64,000 nucleotides of DNA from Reticulitermes speratus (lineage: Eukaryota; Arthropoda; Insecta; Blattodea; Rhinotermitidae): NCBI GenBank assembly GCA_021186555.1, contig JAJKFL010000237.1, positions 40,449,258 to 40,513,257 of the forward strand. Reading direction: 5' to 3'. The notes beneath the pieces are model-generated. The model was not told the DNA's origin. It made no database searches and saw only the letters and a program-made list of their open reading frames with translations. Positions 34,349 to 45,754 of this stretch are shown here, piece by piece. The translations under genes and the position numbers were made by a program. Every line of letters starts with the position of its first letter. Positions within the stretch are counted from its first letter, which is position 1.

Positions 34349-34761
34349 CTGCAAAATTATTATGTACATATGGATCACAGCAGAACTTTTTATCGTATCA
34401 TCTCTTTATATGGCTCACCTGAGTTTAATTTCTTATATTTACTAATGGTGATACAAACACCGGCATCATCAATATCCACTTAAGGCAGAGTCTGGCAAAG
34501 CATATGTATATCATGTTCCACTTTCATGAAATTAATATGGTGCAGAAGTAGTAGTATTTCATATTTACTATAAGCACAGGCACACAATTTGCTAATTTTT
34601 GGGCCAGGTAAAATGTTTAGGAGGCAAGGCACCGTACAAGCAGAGCAGCCAGTCAAACAGACCAACATATGTACAGGAGACTGTCAATGTAATTAATCTG
34701 GACAGATAAAAGCATCACAAACATGAGAATCAGAATAACAACTGGCACAAACATGACTCAC

Positions 34762-34905
34762 TTCTTCTTCTGTCTCCCATTCTAGAAATGCTAATGACAG
34801 ATGATCCTTCTCCTCTTTTACTTTAATCAGGCCATTTTCTCTGCCAGAACTCCGATGCAATTCACAATCCAGATCACGTTCAGCTTCCACCACAGCAATG
34901 TTGTC
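34762..34905 (-). CDS. Leader exon copy 2 of the zinc-finger gene
   Basis: Acceptor 'aatgtcgtgttgcag' and donor GAAGAA|GTGAGT bound exactly 144 nt (48 codons), phase 0 on both sides, so it would splice straight into the finger exon (phase 0). It encodes 'AVVEAERDLDCELH' and 'GLIKVKEEKDHLSLAF', ending in acidic 'ETEEE'. VKEE fits the SUMO-attachment consensus (hydrophobic-K-x-E). Acidic leaders with this motif are typical of insect zinc-finger genes. Confidence 0.7.
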
Positions 34906-34924
34906 CTGCAACACGACATTCATG

Positions 34925-35945
34925 TGTTGTTTAATGGTGAGGTGACACGCGTTGTTTAATGGCGAGGTGACATGTGTTGTTTAATGGTGAGGTGACATGT
35001 GTTGTTTAATGGAGAGATGACATGTGTTGTTTAATGGAGAGATGACATGTGTTGTTTAATGGCGAGGTGACACGTGTTGTTTAATGGCAAGGTGGCATGT
35101 GTTGTTTAATGCAGAGGTGACATGTTCTTTAATGGTGAGGTGACATGTGTTGTTTAATGGAGAGATGACATGTGTTGTTTAATGGCGAGGTGACGTGTTG
35201 TTTAATGGCGAGGTGACGTGTTGCTTAATGGCGAGGTGATGTGTTGTTTAATGGCGAGGTGACATGTGTTGTATAATGGCGAGGTGACGTGTTGTTTAAT
35301 GGCGAGGTGACATGCGTTGTTTAATGGCGAGGTGACATGCGTTGTTTAATGGCGAGGTGATGTGTTGTTTAATGACGAGGTGACATGTGTTGTTTAATGG
35401 AGAGATGATGTGTTGTTTAATGGCGAGGTGACATGTGTTGTATAATGGCGAGGTGACGTGTTGTTTAATGGCGAGGTGACGTGTTGTTTAATGGTGAGGT
35501 GACATGTGTTGTTTAATGGCGAGGTGACATGTGTTGTTTAATGGCGAGGTGACGTGTTGTATAATGGCGAGGTGACGTGTTGTATAATGGCGATGTGACG
35601 TGTTGTATAATGGCGAGGTGAACGTGTTGTTTAAATGCGAGGTGATGTGTTGTTTAATGGCGAGGTGACGTGTTGTTTAATGGCGAGGTGATGTGTTGTT
35701 TAATGGCGAGGTGACGTGTTGTTTAATGGCGAGGTGACGTGTTGTTTAATGGCGAGGTGACGTGTTGTTTAATGGCGAGGTGATGTGTTGTTTAATGGCG
35801 AGGTGACATGTGTTGTACAATGGCGAGGTGACGTGTTGTTTAATGGCGAGGTGATGTGTTGTTTAATGGCGAGGTGACGTGTTGTTTAATGGCGAGGTGA
35901 CGTTTGTTTAATGGCGAGGTGACGTATTGTTTAATGGCGAGGTGA
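34925..35945 (+). repeat. 23-25-bp minisatellite in the zinc-finger gene intron, about 42 copies
   Basis: The unit is 'gtgttgtttaatggcgaggt' + 'gac' (23 bp) or + 'gacat' (25 bp). The 25-bp form dominates on the left and the 23-bp form on the right. It starts only 20 bp from the acceptor of leader exon copy 2. Confidence 0.96.
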
Positions 35946-35999
35946 CAATGACGCCGCAACGCTTATTTTATACTAAATGATGCAGGTAATGATATTAAA

Positions 36000-36420
36000 A
36001 ATATGCAACCCTTGTCTCAGAGTGATAAGTCACAACTTCCCACACTATTCTGTATGCTCTATTTAATATTATCTCCTATCCATGTCTGACACTTCCTTCA
36101 AGTTTTCTCACGAAAGTTAAGTATGCATTTCCCATATGTACCCTGTGTGCTACATGCCCTGCCCAATAACCTCATGGATTTCATCATCCTTATAATGCCT
36201 GGTAAATAATATATTTAAACTAGTTCTGAGATTTTCGCATCAGTCTAGCTAAGGGTTCTCTTTTTCTGGGATGTGATGCAGTGTCATAATCCAAAAGCAT
36301 GGAATCCACAATTTTTAAGTTCTCCACCTCACACTTCCTGCCTTTTACCTTTTAGTTCAAAACATTCTCATCATCCTTAATCTGTGTTCCGCCCTTGATT
36401 TCAGACACTCGTCCCCTAAC
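36000..36420 (-). mobile_element. LINE 3' tail fragment, diverged
   Basis: 'tatttaatattatctcctat', 'gtgtgctacatgccctgccc', 'cattctcatcatccttaatc' and 'tcagacactcgtcccctaac' parallel the 4.4 kb tail in order; a 'ttctgggatgtgatgcagtg' relic near 36258 interrupts it. Confidence 0.55.
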
Positions 36421-36598
36421 ACACAAAACCACACTGCTGTACATTCACAGCTTTAAATATAAAAACAGCAGAGTGAAGGCAATATATTCTCAAATCAATG
36501 GCAGCAACTATCTTTAAGAATATAGTTTTAATTTGCCACTGCCATTCCCAGCTGTTTGAACGCTGCCACATTTCTGAAGGAGAAGACATACAACTCAC

Positions 36599-36742
36599 TT
36601 CATTCTCTGCCACAAACTCCGAGTACGTTAACAACAGAGGGTCCTTCTCCTCTTTCACTTCAATCAGATGACCTTCTCTCTTACAGGTCAGACGTGATTC
36701 AAAACCTGGATCACGCTCAGCGTCCCCGACATCCATGCTGTG
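36599..36742 (-). CDS. Leader exon copy 3 of the zinc-finger gene
   Basis: Acceptor 'tatgaatttacag' and donor AATGAA|GTGAGT bound 144 nt, phase 0 at both ends, the same size and phase as copy 2. It encodes 'MDVGDAERDPGFESRL' and 'HLIEVKEEKDPLLLTY', ending 'FVAENE'. The ATG at the third codon could serve as a start, or a further 5' exon may exist. Confidence 0.7.
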
Positions 36743-36756
36743 CTGTAAATTCATAA

Positions 36757-36962
36757 CACTTGTTAATATGCGATGCCTTGCAGATTGGTAGACGAGTAAC
36801 AACCGGTATGTTTCAGAGAAACCTGCTGTCTTTTACATTCGGTGTAGCGCTGTTGTACCTCGAACACACAGGCAGCAGGTTCCTCCAATAGCGTTACCTG
36901 TCTACTATACCAAACCATACAGCGTTACATCACGAACACCAAATGTCATTACATGAATTATG
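36757..36962. mobile_element. Fold-back element, diverged
   Basis: 'gatgccttgcagattggtag' and 'taccaaaccatacagcgtta' are inverted partners; 'aggcagcaggttcctccaat' is the family core. It lies just upstream of leader exon copy 3. Confidence 0.65.
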
Positions 36963-37905
36963 CCAGAAGTCTCATCTCTGTAAGAGGATTCGAACACAGG
37001 AACTTACATTCTTTGAAAACATACACATGACCCATTTCATTCTACTATGCAGTATACCCATTCTCAAAATTGGCCACTGAATGACAAAAAATAAAATAAA
37101 AAATATTATACTACAATATTAAACTACACACCATTATGGCATCTGTACAAGGTTTGTTCACTTTTCCAACTATTGACACATAATTAGAGATCCCAATCAT
37201 CCCAGCTTTCCTGAGATGGTCCTGGTTTTATGGGTTTTTCAATAGCTCTGTTCCAGTGTCCCGCGAAATTCAGTTCAGGACGCCGAATGTGTTGGATTTT
37301 TCCAAGTCATAAAGGCAGGACATTTCTGAAAAGGCAAACAAATATTTTGACATTCCCACAGTGGGACAAAACAATTACAGGAATAGGACAGCCATCAACC
37401 GGCCACTAACAAGAAGGAACATGAGAGGGAGAGGAAGATGTGTAGATTGGTGATTATAGAGTGTGGACTGAGACTGCGAACGGCGAGGAACCGATATGTA
37501 AAGAAAAATCAGTGAGTGAACTGAGTGTCCAGGTGTGTTTATTATTATTATTGTTGTTACTTTCTTTTGTATATGTATGTCATACTTTTTTATCTGAGTT
37601 ATCTTGTAGTAATAGCAATAAGTTATTCTACATTTTTTGTTGCTTCATGGGTTACACATTAATTTTGTCTTCTAATGCCTCCATGCAGAAACACCTTAGT
37701 CATCCAGGCTGCAGCAAGTACTCTTCTCAATCAGCTGCTCCCCATGACAGTACCAATATTATATTAACACAACAATGCCTGTCACAATATGGCAAGTATG
37801 GCATCTTCATCCACTCATTCCCATAGCTTACCTTCAGACGTCACATCCGACTGACTGCTCTACACCATCGGCACACTCAACAAACAAATCACAAAAAGGA
37901 CTTTC

Positions 37906-40900
37906 TTAGTGAGTAATGAGTTCCTGTTTCAACTTTTCTATTATTTCCTCTACCGTCAATGTGCCATGTGTCACAACAACAGTCTTCTGTCGCGATCGAG
38001 ATCCCTAAAAATAAGAAATCAAACTGTGTTGTTTCTGAAATCATAATTTTAATTATTACGCTATTTAGTACATGAAGATTCCAGTCTACCTGGACTGCTT
38101 GATCCTGAAGAGGAAGGAACTATGAACCTTGACGACGTCAGGAACTACTGATTCAGTGACAGGTATTACATAAAATAAGAGACCCACAATATCTTCCAAC
38201 AGCATGATAATTTGTATATTGTCATAATGGAACAGTGATTTAAATACAGTAATTACTGCAAGAGTCGACCTCGGTGGACTAGTGGTTAGCGTGCTCGCCA
38301 CTGGACCCAAGGTTCGCGGGTTCGATCCCGACCGAGGTCGATGGATTTTTAAGGGTGATAAAAATCCGGAGCACCACTTCCTTCGGAGGGGAAGTAAAGC
38401 CGTCGGTCCCATGTCGTAGATTTACGGCATGTAAAAGAACCTTACGGGCATGAATAGAAATGTTTCGTAAGCAAAATTTAGCGGCCATTTCTCACCCAAG
38501 TCTCCTGACTGCCTGCCAGATGGCTCTGGCGGTCACATCAGGATTGAGTTGAACAGCACGGCCAGTCGGCTGGTCTCCGAACTGCCACAAATGCACAGAC
38601 CACGTAACCTCGGAAAGAGGAGGCCCAGGCCCATATAGGGCTGTTGAGCCACGGTTATTATTATTATATTAATTACTGCAAGAACATTTAAAGTTGTTTC
38701 TTCTCCCCCAAAACTTCCATAACATCACACGAATCAGGCAGAATGACAAATTCAAGGTTCACTCACTCAACCAACATCTAGGGACAGACAGGTAAAATAA
38801 ATACGCATAAGATCATCCAGCTGTGGGCGCATGTGTGCACACGTGTGTTTCCGCACATGCACACACGTGGGTCCACCCTATGAACCTTTAAACTGCCTGC
38901 TTTTCACAATCTCTGGTATAAACATTACACTACCGGAGGACATCCCATGTACCGTATTTTAATTATCTACGAAGTGTAACAATAACACGGCGAACACACA
39001 AACTTGTGAGGTGGGAAAGAAACTGGTGCCATTTTATGTGGGAAACAGAAATCACACACAATAACAATTCAATGTTCAGGAAACTTACTGTAGAATGTAT
39101 AACGACACGACAGCAATACAAAAACTTTTGTTTATCCTCTAGTTTCATGGCATAAAGTACAAAATCACTGAAGCCAGAAATATCGGAATTGGTAAACACA
39201 CTTCATCACGAACACATCTAACTATAAATTATGCTAAGACTAAACAACAAAATGACACAATCAGTAAAAATGAATAAAGGGGTATGTCGACACCCCAACA
39301 ATATTCACCATATAAAAGTAAAAGTAAAGATAAAGTTCACCCTACAACAGGCCACGAAGGCCCGGAGGGGGAGTAGAGGTAGAGCTCTACTCTTTCTTTA
39401 ACCTCGGTGCTAGATGGGGGTGAGTGGTCAACGCCACGCCCCGGCCGCCCGGTACCCATTGTATAGGAGGCTGGGTGGGCCCCAGTGCCAGTCTGGATGG
39501 GTGCTGAAAATCTCACCCCCGCCGGGATTTGATCCCTAGACCGTCCAGCTCATAGGAAGTCGCTATACCGACTGAGCTATCGCGGCCCACACATTCAACA
39601 TATACATAAATGAAATACTTCCACATTACAGTGCAGACAACATAATGGGGATACAAATAACAAGAATTAAAGAAATAACCCTTCTTTTTCAGATATCAGG
39701 TAATAAGAGCAGAATCTGAAACCTTACTATAAAAGTATATACACAAACAAGCATAAAAAAAATATGGATTAATAATTTCAACCAACAAACTAAAACAATG
39801 TAATTAAGAAGAAGAGATCCCATCCAAACTGAGACAGTAGTTAATAACAAAAAACAGAATACACAGACATGTACAATTACCCATGATGCAGTCATACGAA
39901 GACAAGCCAATATTACACACAAATTGACAAAATTTTTACAGATGATGGGAATCATCACACAAGTACCAAAACCTCGCAAAGACCTGAAGCAAACCAGACT
40001 ACAAATACACAGCACATCAGCAATAACCCAGGGGAGTGGAGAAGACTACATAACGAGGAACTTAATGATCTGTACTCATCACCAAATATTATTCGGGTGA
40101 TCAAATCAAGATGAATGAGGTGGGTGGGCCATGTAGCACGTATGGGTGAGGGGAGAGATGCATACAGGATTTTGGTGGGGAGACCGGAGGGAAGGAGACC
40201 ACTTGGAAGATGCAGGCGTAGATGAGAGGATAATATTAAAATGGATCTTTGAGAAGTGGGATGGGGTGCATGGACTGGATTGATATGGCTCAGGATAGGG
40301 ACAGGTGGCGGGCTCTTGTGAATGCGGTAATGAACCTTGGGGTTTCATAAAACGCGGGGAATTTCTCGACTATCTGAGGACCTGTTGGTGTCTCAAGAAG
40401 GACTGTGCTACATGGAGTTTGTTCAGCAATAAGCACCTTACTGCACGGCAATAAAAATTTGACAATGAAGGAACACGAGAAATCTAGAATCACAGAAGCA
40501 GAGATGAAATTTTTGAGGAAAACTGCAAACAAACAATCTTTCATGATAAAATAAATCACAAAATTTTGAAAAAATTACAACTTTTGGTACAAGTCAATAA
40601 ATGTAACAATACTGCAACATGTTTGTAGAATGTACACATCCAGACTCCCACATTCTATTATAAAATGTCAACCCACAGGAAAAATGGAACCCAGGATACC
40701 CATTAAAGAGACTTCGGATTGTTAGATTGTGACAAGAACGGGCCACGAGGCCTAAGTCCCTAAATCTGTAACGATGATAATGGTGATGTACAAATTATGT
40801 AAGAACTTACACCTTGCAATCTTTGCATAGAAACTGTAATAAGTAGTTCTTCTCAAAAATACAAGCTCATTTCATCTTCAACCCACCTGCTCCACACACC

Positions 40901-41328
40901 TGCATCATACTCACCCTGTCTAATGAAACGTCACTTTTCCTGACACCAAGAACAGCTGCCATATACTTCACAAGCTCTGTGTTTGCCTCACCTTCCACAG
41001 GTGGCGCATTTATCTGAACACCCACTGCTTCACTTCCTATATCTGGCATAAAAAAAACTAAGTATTAATTTCATTACATTTCATCACATTATGTTACTGT
41101 CTTCTGGAATGTGATGTCATGTAGGCTAGTAGCTAGTTTCAGATAAACCCACTACATCATACGGCACCATATCCTAAAAGACTGGATGCACACTCAGTTC
41201 TGAAGTGACAAACCTGTAACAGCATTCTGTTTAGCACCAGGCTTGGCTTGGATTCTAATAACTATGTTTCCAAGCTTGTCGGCTGAAACTGCACAATTAA
41301 CAGCCGACTGGGACTTCTGAACCATACC
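37906..41328 (-). CDS. UPF0235 (YggU/DUF167) family protein, C15orf40-like
   Basis: Three exons splice in frame: 41328-41214 (acceptor 'ttgcttgtttcag', donor ACAG|GTTTGT), 41042-40915 (acceptor 'ttatgccag', donor ACAGG|GTGAGT) and 38004-37906 (acceptor 'ttatttttag', stop TAA). From ATG 41325 the product is 112 residues. Family signatures: '[16 protein letters not shown]' near the N-terminus, '[15 protein letters not shown]' in the middle, '[18 protein letters not shown]' and '[14 protein letters not shown]' at the end. Vertebrate C15orf40 proteins have the same layout. The first exon has GGT before the ATG and a good acceptor, so an additional 5' exon is possible. Biochemical role of the family is not established. 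The 2.9-kb last intron hosts two SINEs and a LINE tail. Confidence 0.9.
38267..38662 (+). mobile_element. SINE family 2, second copy
   Basis: Head 'cgacctcggtggactagtgg' to 'gatcccgaccgaggtcg', body as in the 25.1 kb copy, 3' part diverged. Inserted antisense in the last intron of the UPF0235 gene. Confidence 0.9.
38820..38875. repeat. CA/TG-rich imperfect palindrome
   Basis: 'gcgcatgtgtgcacacgtgt' followed by 'gcacatgcacacacgtgggt'; may form a hairpin or Z-DNA. Confidence 0.6.
39325..39590 (-). mobile_element. SINE family 3, intact copy
   Basis: On the minus strand it begins 'ggccgcgatagctcagtcgg' (A-box), then 'ctagggatcaaatcccggcg' (B-box), with body to 'ctccgggccttcgtggcctg'. This is the intact reference for the split copy at 17.4-18.0 kb. 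Confidence 0.88.
40020..40432 (+). mobile_element. LINE 3' tail, best-preserved copy
   Basis: The plus strand encodes '[20 protein letters not shown]', '[20 protein letters not shown]', '[12 protein letters not shown]' and 'EDNIKMDL', the C-terminus of a LINE endonuclease-reverse transcriptase, with stops and a late frameshift. The terminal block 'tcaagaaggactgtgctaca' recurs in the other tails. It lies in the UPF0235 intron. Confidence 0.82.
41095..41190. mobile_element. Fold-back element relic in the UPF0235 intron
   Basis: 'gtcttctggaatgtgatgtc' with 'aggctagtagctagtttcag'; only one half is clear. Confidence 0.5.
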
Positions 41329-42334
41329 CTGAAACAAGCAAAATGTTGCTATTAGACACGTCATGTTTTCACAATTCATGCATGTATTTACTCACGGTTT
41401 ATGCACCGATGGTATCAGTAGCTCTGTTAATACCACGTCGAACAGTAGAATGATTACTGAATAACGACATGCAAAGGATATGGTTATGCTAGGTGATGTT
41501 TGGTTTGGTCGAATGGACAAGCATATAACTCTAGTCACTGAAACTGGCTCATATAATCGGAGCGCAGCTATATTACGCAGAGAGTGTTCTTTTCCCTTAT
41601 CACCCTCCATAATTCGCTATTGCTTAAAACGATTATGCAGCACTAGCCAGGGCATGAAACATAAACTGTACAAGAAACTACTATCATGTTGCTTCGTTGG
41701 TTACAGAAATACTCACACATTTAGATTTATTTTTATGAGAATTTTGCTTCAACATTACATCAGAGCAATGTAAACCTTCAATTTGCAAGAACACTTTACA
41801 TATATTGCACTGAATGTTATATTTCACGCAACGCAACATTAGTCTTCTACCACATACGCACAATCCCTCTACATACACCACGGATTACACGTACTGCAGG
41901 AGAAAACTGGCGAGTTCTTATCCATGTTCGAGGGCAACCACAGAGAGTCAAATGCATTACGTCATGGACTAGCTAAGGTTATCACCTGGTTGTCAATACA
42001 AACATCGGTGAGAACAGTACGGGTATATATATTGGTGGGGTAATGCACAGCCGTACACAGAGGAGGGATGAGGGGTCAATGAATGAGAATTGCATGTGTG
42101 TCCTCGTTGTAGTGCAGACCACATCAACTCTTCTAATTGTAGATGTAATTTCATGTAGCCTACGATAAATTACAGTACGCTTACAATACTCCTTCATTCA
42201 TGCTTTAAAATCACTAAATTATACCACTGCATTTCATACATCACAAGACAGGCAGCGTACGTATAACGTAACACTGGGGCGCGTTCGCATAACCATTGTT
42301 GCCGTGGAAAAGCAATAAGTGTTACATATTCTGA

Positions 42335-42385
42335 GTGTGTCGGTAGCCTTAGTTACCCAGCATGCAAAGCGCATGCGCCGTATTA
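42335..42385. promoter_or_regulatory. Possible promoter elements (NRF-1-like palindrome)
   Basis: 'gttacccagcatgcaaagcg' followed by 'catgcgcc' contains GCGCATGCGC, the NRF-1 palindrome, and a 'cccagcatgc' reminiscent of a ZNF143/Staf half-site. It lies about 1 kb upstream of the first recognised UPF0235 exon. No TATA box or start site was identified; inference only. Confidence 0.3.
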
Positions 42386-42424
42386 TATTGTCATCTGTGG
42401 CCTGTCTGACTGCCAAATTTTTCC

Positions 42425-42832
42425 ACATTATCTCATAAACGGTAGGACTGTAGGAATAAAGTTATTGAACATAAAATGTGTGTTTTGATTCTCTCTATAA
42501 CTTTTGTTTGAAATATTTCTCATTTGCAGAAGAATTCAGCGAGTTCATAAATGTACAAAGGTCTTCACATGAAGTACCGTTATTCTCGTCGGATTTTAAT
42601 TCAACTTGAATTTTCTCAAGAAATTGTCGAAAAATACTCAAATATCAAATTTCTTGAAAATCCATCCAGTGGGAGTTGTTTCATATGGACAGACATGACG
42701 AAGCTAATAGTTGCTTTTTGCTATTTTGCAAATGCACCTAATAATAGGTTTTGCAAAGCAACCTCAACTTCCCTTTTGCCTGCATATTACACAACTTTAA
42801 ACACATCTCATTCATACAGGCTAATACATTAA
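42425..42832 (+). repeat. About 410-bp dispersed element (copy 1)
   Basis: 'tctcataaacggtaggactg', 'aaagttattgaacataaaat', 'gtgtgttttgattctctcta' and 'tggacagacatgacgaagct' recur in the same order at 55890-56325. Unclassified; no ORF. Confidence 0.85.
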
Positions 42833-43049
42833 AGTTCCTGTTCACTTGTTTATCTTCAACAAAACCTGAAAAACAAATAAGTGCCATGCTTCAATCTGCT
42901 TTTGGCTGAAGACCCCAGTGAAAGCCTTTAGAATCGAGTGCAATGCCAGCATCTGTACGATTAGACCTGTGGCACGAGAGTTGAGGTTCTGGCAGCTGTG
43001 CTGATGGAAGATTTAGCACCGTACAGATCGTTATATATTTACAAACTTT

Positions 43050-43480
43050 TCGGGGGTGCTTGCTGCCTCTATCCGTGGTCTGCGACTTATGACTTGGAGG
43101 GCGTACAGCAACCTATGTGCATGTGATCAGATCTACCAAAACTGGGACGAAGGAGCACCACTGACCACACCAACTGCACGCATCATCAATAGCAGAGCAC
43201 AGCATTAAACGGAACATCACATCGAACTACAAATACCAAAATCCTCTCCAACGAACCCCATTACCTGGACTGTATCATCAGGAAGGTGATTGACACTGCA
43301 CTACATCAGAACAACTTGAACCAGGGAGGAGGCCGGGACTTGAGCAGGGTATGCAAACCTCTCATTCGCTTCCTCGAAGAATGCAGAAAACCTCCCCACC
43401 GAGGAAACACAACGTTGAACATCATGACCCTTGTCGTGGTCCCCGACTGACTGCCCCAAGTCACTATTTGTCCCAAATCT
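43050..43480 (+). mobile_element. Penelope-like element coding remnant
   Basis: The plus strand includes 'SNEPHYLDCIIRKVID' and 'NNLNQGGGRDLSRVCKPLI', matching the pattern near the C-terminus of Penelope-like ORFs (E-x-H-Y ... I-I-R-E-A ... N-N-x-N-R-E-D-G ... L-S-x-x-W-x-P-L-I). It has frame breaks; no complete RT or GIY-YIG domain is visible. Family recognition is from pattern memory, so moderate confidence. Confidence 0.55.
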
Positions 43481-44250
43481 GGTGGTTGTCTCCTTCCTGA
43501 TAGACCCTTGAATTTGATCGTCACCCTGGTTGCTTTCCTTCACACCACATTTCTCGTCACATCATCTCATACCCCATACACCATTAATACCTTTCTGTCT
43601 ATCACCATTCCCCTCCATGTTCCGCCTGTGCCCTTGTCCCTCTTCTCCTATTGCCACACTACTCCAATCACCAGTCCTGTCATATCCAACATAGCTAGAC
43701 CTAATACAGTATGAACTGCCCCCTCCTCACACACGCACTGAGCCCCATAGATAGGAAAGGATAGTCACACAACAAAGATATAATATAATAGATGAAAATA
43801 TATTCTAACATAACAAAACCTTAATTAAAGAAATCTGAATAAAACAATACACAAAACACCACACATATACCGGCATAGCAATTACTTGCCCAATACATAC
43901 CAAAACCAAAATGCCTTGCTGTTGCCGTGGGGCTAAACCCAACACAAAACGACGACTCGGGACCACGGCATCAGCCAAGGGACTTCAACCCCACCACTGG
44001 TCTTGCTCAACAGAATTTGGACCCCATGGCCGAAACCGAATTTTGATGTTGGCTCCAGTCGGGCTAGGATCGAAGTAACAAGATGAAGCATTCACACATA
44101 GAAGGAAAACTAGTGACAGGAGAGGAAATGGAGAGGGGGAAGAGGGAGGAACGATGCGCGCGGCGAAAGTTCATAGTTCGGTCACCGTCCGAGGTACTGG
44201 GAGACAAATCCCGGTACAAGTAGATGGAACAGCCTATATATTGTTCCACG
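43481..44250. other. Unclassified repeat-like sequence
   Basis: Downstream of the Penelope-like remnant is C/T-rich text ('atcaccattcccctccatgt'), then AT-rich DNA and a block 'ttgccgtggggctaaaccca' that may be a separate element. No exon. Confidence 0.3.
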
Positions 44251-44259
44251 CAGCTTACA

Positions 44260-44335
44260 CTTCTTGGGCTGCCCTGAAGATGGAGGCACACAGCTCCTCC
44301 GAAACACTGGTACCCACATACCATCTATAAAGCGT
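44260..44335 (+). mobile_element. Fold-back fragment with near-complete hammerhead-like core
   Basis: GCC (44271-44273), CUGAAGA (44274-44280), U, GGAGG (44282-44286) pairing CCUCC (44296-44300), GAA (44301-44303), ACACU then GGU (44309-44311). Stem I GCC/GGU and stem II pair, but helix III is ACAC instead of a palindrome, so it is probably inactive. Confidence 0.55.
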
Positions 44336-44524
44336 CTTATCCCACAAAACGAAAAATTTTCTACATCAACTAAGTTTTCAGATATGTAGGTTTACTCTGA
44401 ACAAAGTAAACAATGGCCTATAACTGCAAAGTGTACGAGTATGCACCTGTACAGATATTCTGCTCTGAAAATATTAACAGTTAAAATAAATTTGATAGGC
44501 CTATTGGTTACCTACAGTGAAATT

Positions 44525-44725
44525 TGAATTCTAAAAGGTTCTGACGATGGTATACAACATTGTGAACCACTTTTTGTAGGACTTTGTCCATCGTCTTTAA
44601 TGTGAATAAAATATAAATTATAAAATGTAAAATGTATAAAAATCTAATATCTTAAATTTTATAATTTATATTTTATTCACATTAAAGACGATGGACAAAG
44701 TCCTAGAAACAAGCGGTTCACAATA
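44525..44725. mobile_element. Fold-back element, 'ggttctgacgatgg' subtype
   Basis: 'ggactttgtccatcgtcttt' and 'aaagacgatggacaaagtcc' are exact inverted partners, followed inward by 'aatgtgaataaaatataaat' and its complement. Outer ends 'gaattctaaaaggttctgac' and 'caagcggttcacaatacagt' are partly paired. Confidence 0.85.
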
Positions 44726-45050
44726 CAGTGAAATTTTTTGGGTGATTTATTCAAGGACCAACATTGACTTAAAACACACACCTACCTTTCGACACCGACC
44801 GATTTTAATTAAATTGGATATACGCACTTCTGTTTGGGCAACATCAGCAGCCCTGTTGTTTGCATGTAACTTTACATTTTCCTGAACGCCAGTTTACTTT
44901 AACTCTATACACACTGTGAATGAAGCATGCTGACAGGACATAACAGCTCAGAAGGTAAAGGTAAAGCTTTCCCTGCACATGCCGTGAAGGTGTATGGGGA
45001 TGTGATGCAACATGATATCTGAAAATCAAAACATACGGCTTACAGTTTTG

Positions 45051-45750
45051 TCAACATTTGCGCTCATTCATTCTGTAGTGTCTTACGACAGGTCCGTAGC
45101 CTCTTCCAAAGCGAGTTCTCCACATGGTGCAATCTAGTGCTTCCTCTTTTAATTTCCAGTATCTTCTCTTTTCCTTAATGTCTTCCAGTAGCTGCTTACG
45201 TCTTCTCCCTTGTCTTCCCATCACTTCTATCCTTCCCTCTAACTTTTCTTCAATCACGTGTTTCAGAAGGCAGTTTCTACACAAGATGTGACCAATCCAG
45301 TTAGCCTTTCTTCTTTTTATTGTATGTACGATATTCCTCTCCTCCTTCACTCTGTGTAATACTTCTTCATTTCTCACACGATCGGTCCAACTGATCTTCT
45401 CCATTCTTCTCCAGCACCACATATCAAAACTTTCCAGATACTTCCGATCCACTTTCCCAAGTGTCCACGTTTCAGCACCACACAAAGCTACGCTCCAAAT
45501 GTAGCACTTTACTAGTTTCTTCCTTAAATTTAAGTCCAGTTTGCTGGTGAAAAGTCTTCTTCTTGTTGAATGCTGCTTTTGCCACAACGATTCTGGATTT
45601 AATTTCACGTGTACACCTTGCATCATTTGTTATCGTGCTACCCAAATAACTGAAATATTCCACATTCTCCAATTGCTTTTGATCTATCATAATTTTCATT
45701 GGGGATGGTTGCCTTGAGATTCTCATTACCTTATTTTTTTTCCACATTCA
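45051..45750 (-). mobile_element. Second LINE family: RT C-terminal remnant
   Basis: The minus strand encodes 'QLENVEYFSYLGSTITNDAR', 'KSRIVVAKAAFNKKKTFH', then after a frameshift 'ALCGAETWTLGKVDRKYLES', 'MWCWRRMEKISWTDRVRNEE' and 'WRTRFGRGYGPV'. This is the RT C-terminus (the YLG and AETW blocks) of RTE-like LINEs. Inactive. A second, shorter copy at 61344-61600 seeds a tandem array. Confidence 0.85.
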
Positions 45751-45754
45751 TTTC

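Noticed and set aside
31383..44725. Hammerheads in the 'ggttctgacgacgg' fold-back subtype (31.4 and 44.5 kb)
   Set aside because: CUGACGA is present but no stem II plus GAAA follows in the right order; on the other strand the core reads AGACGA.
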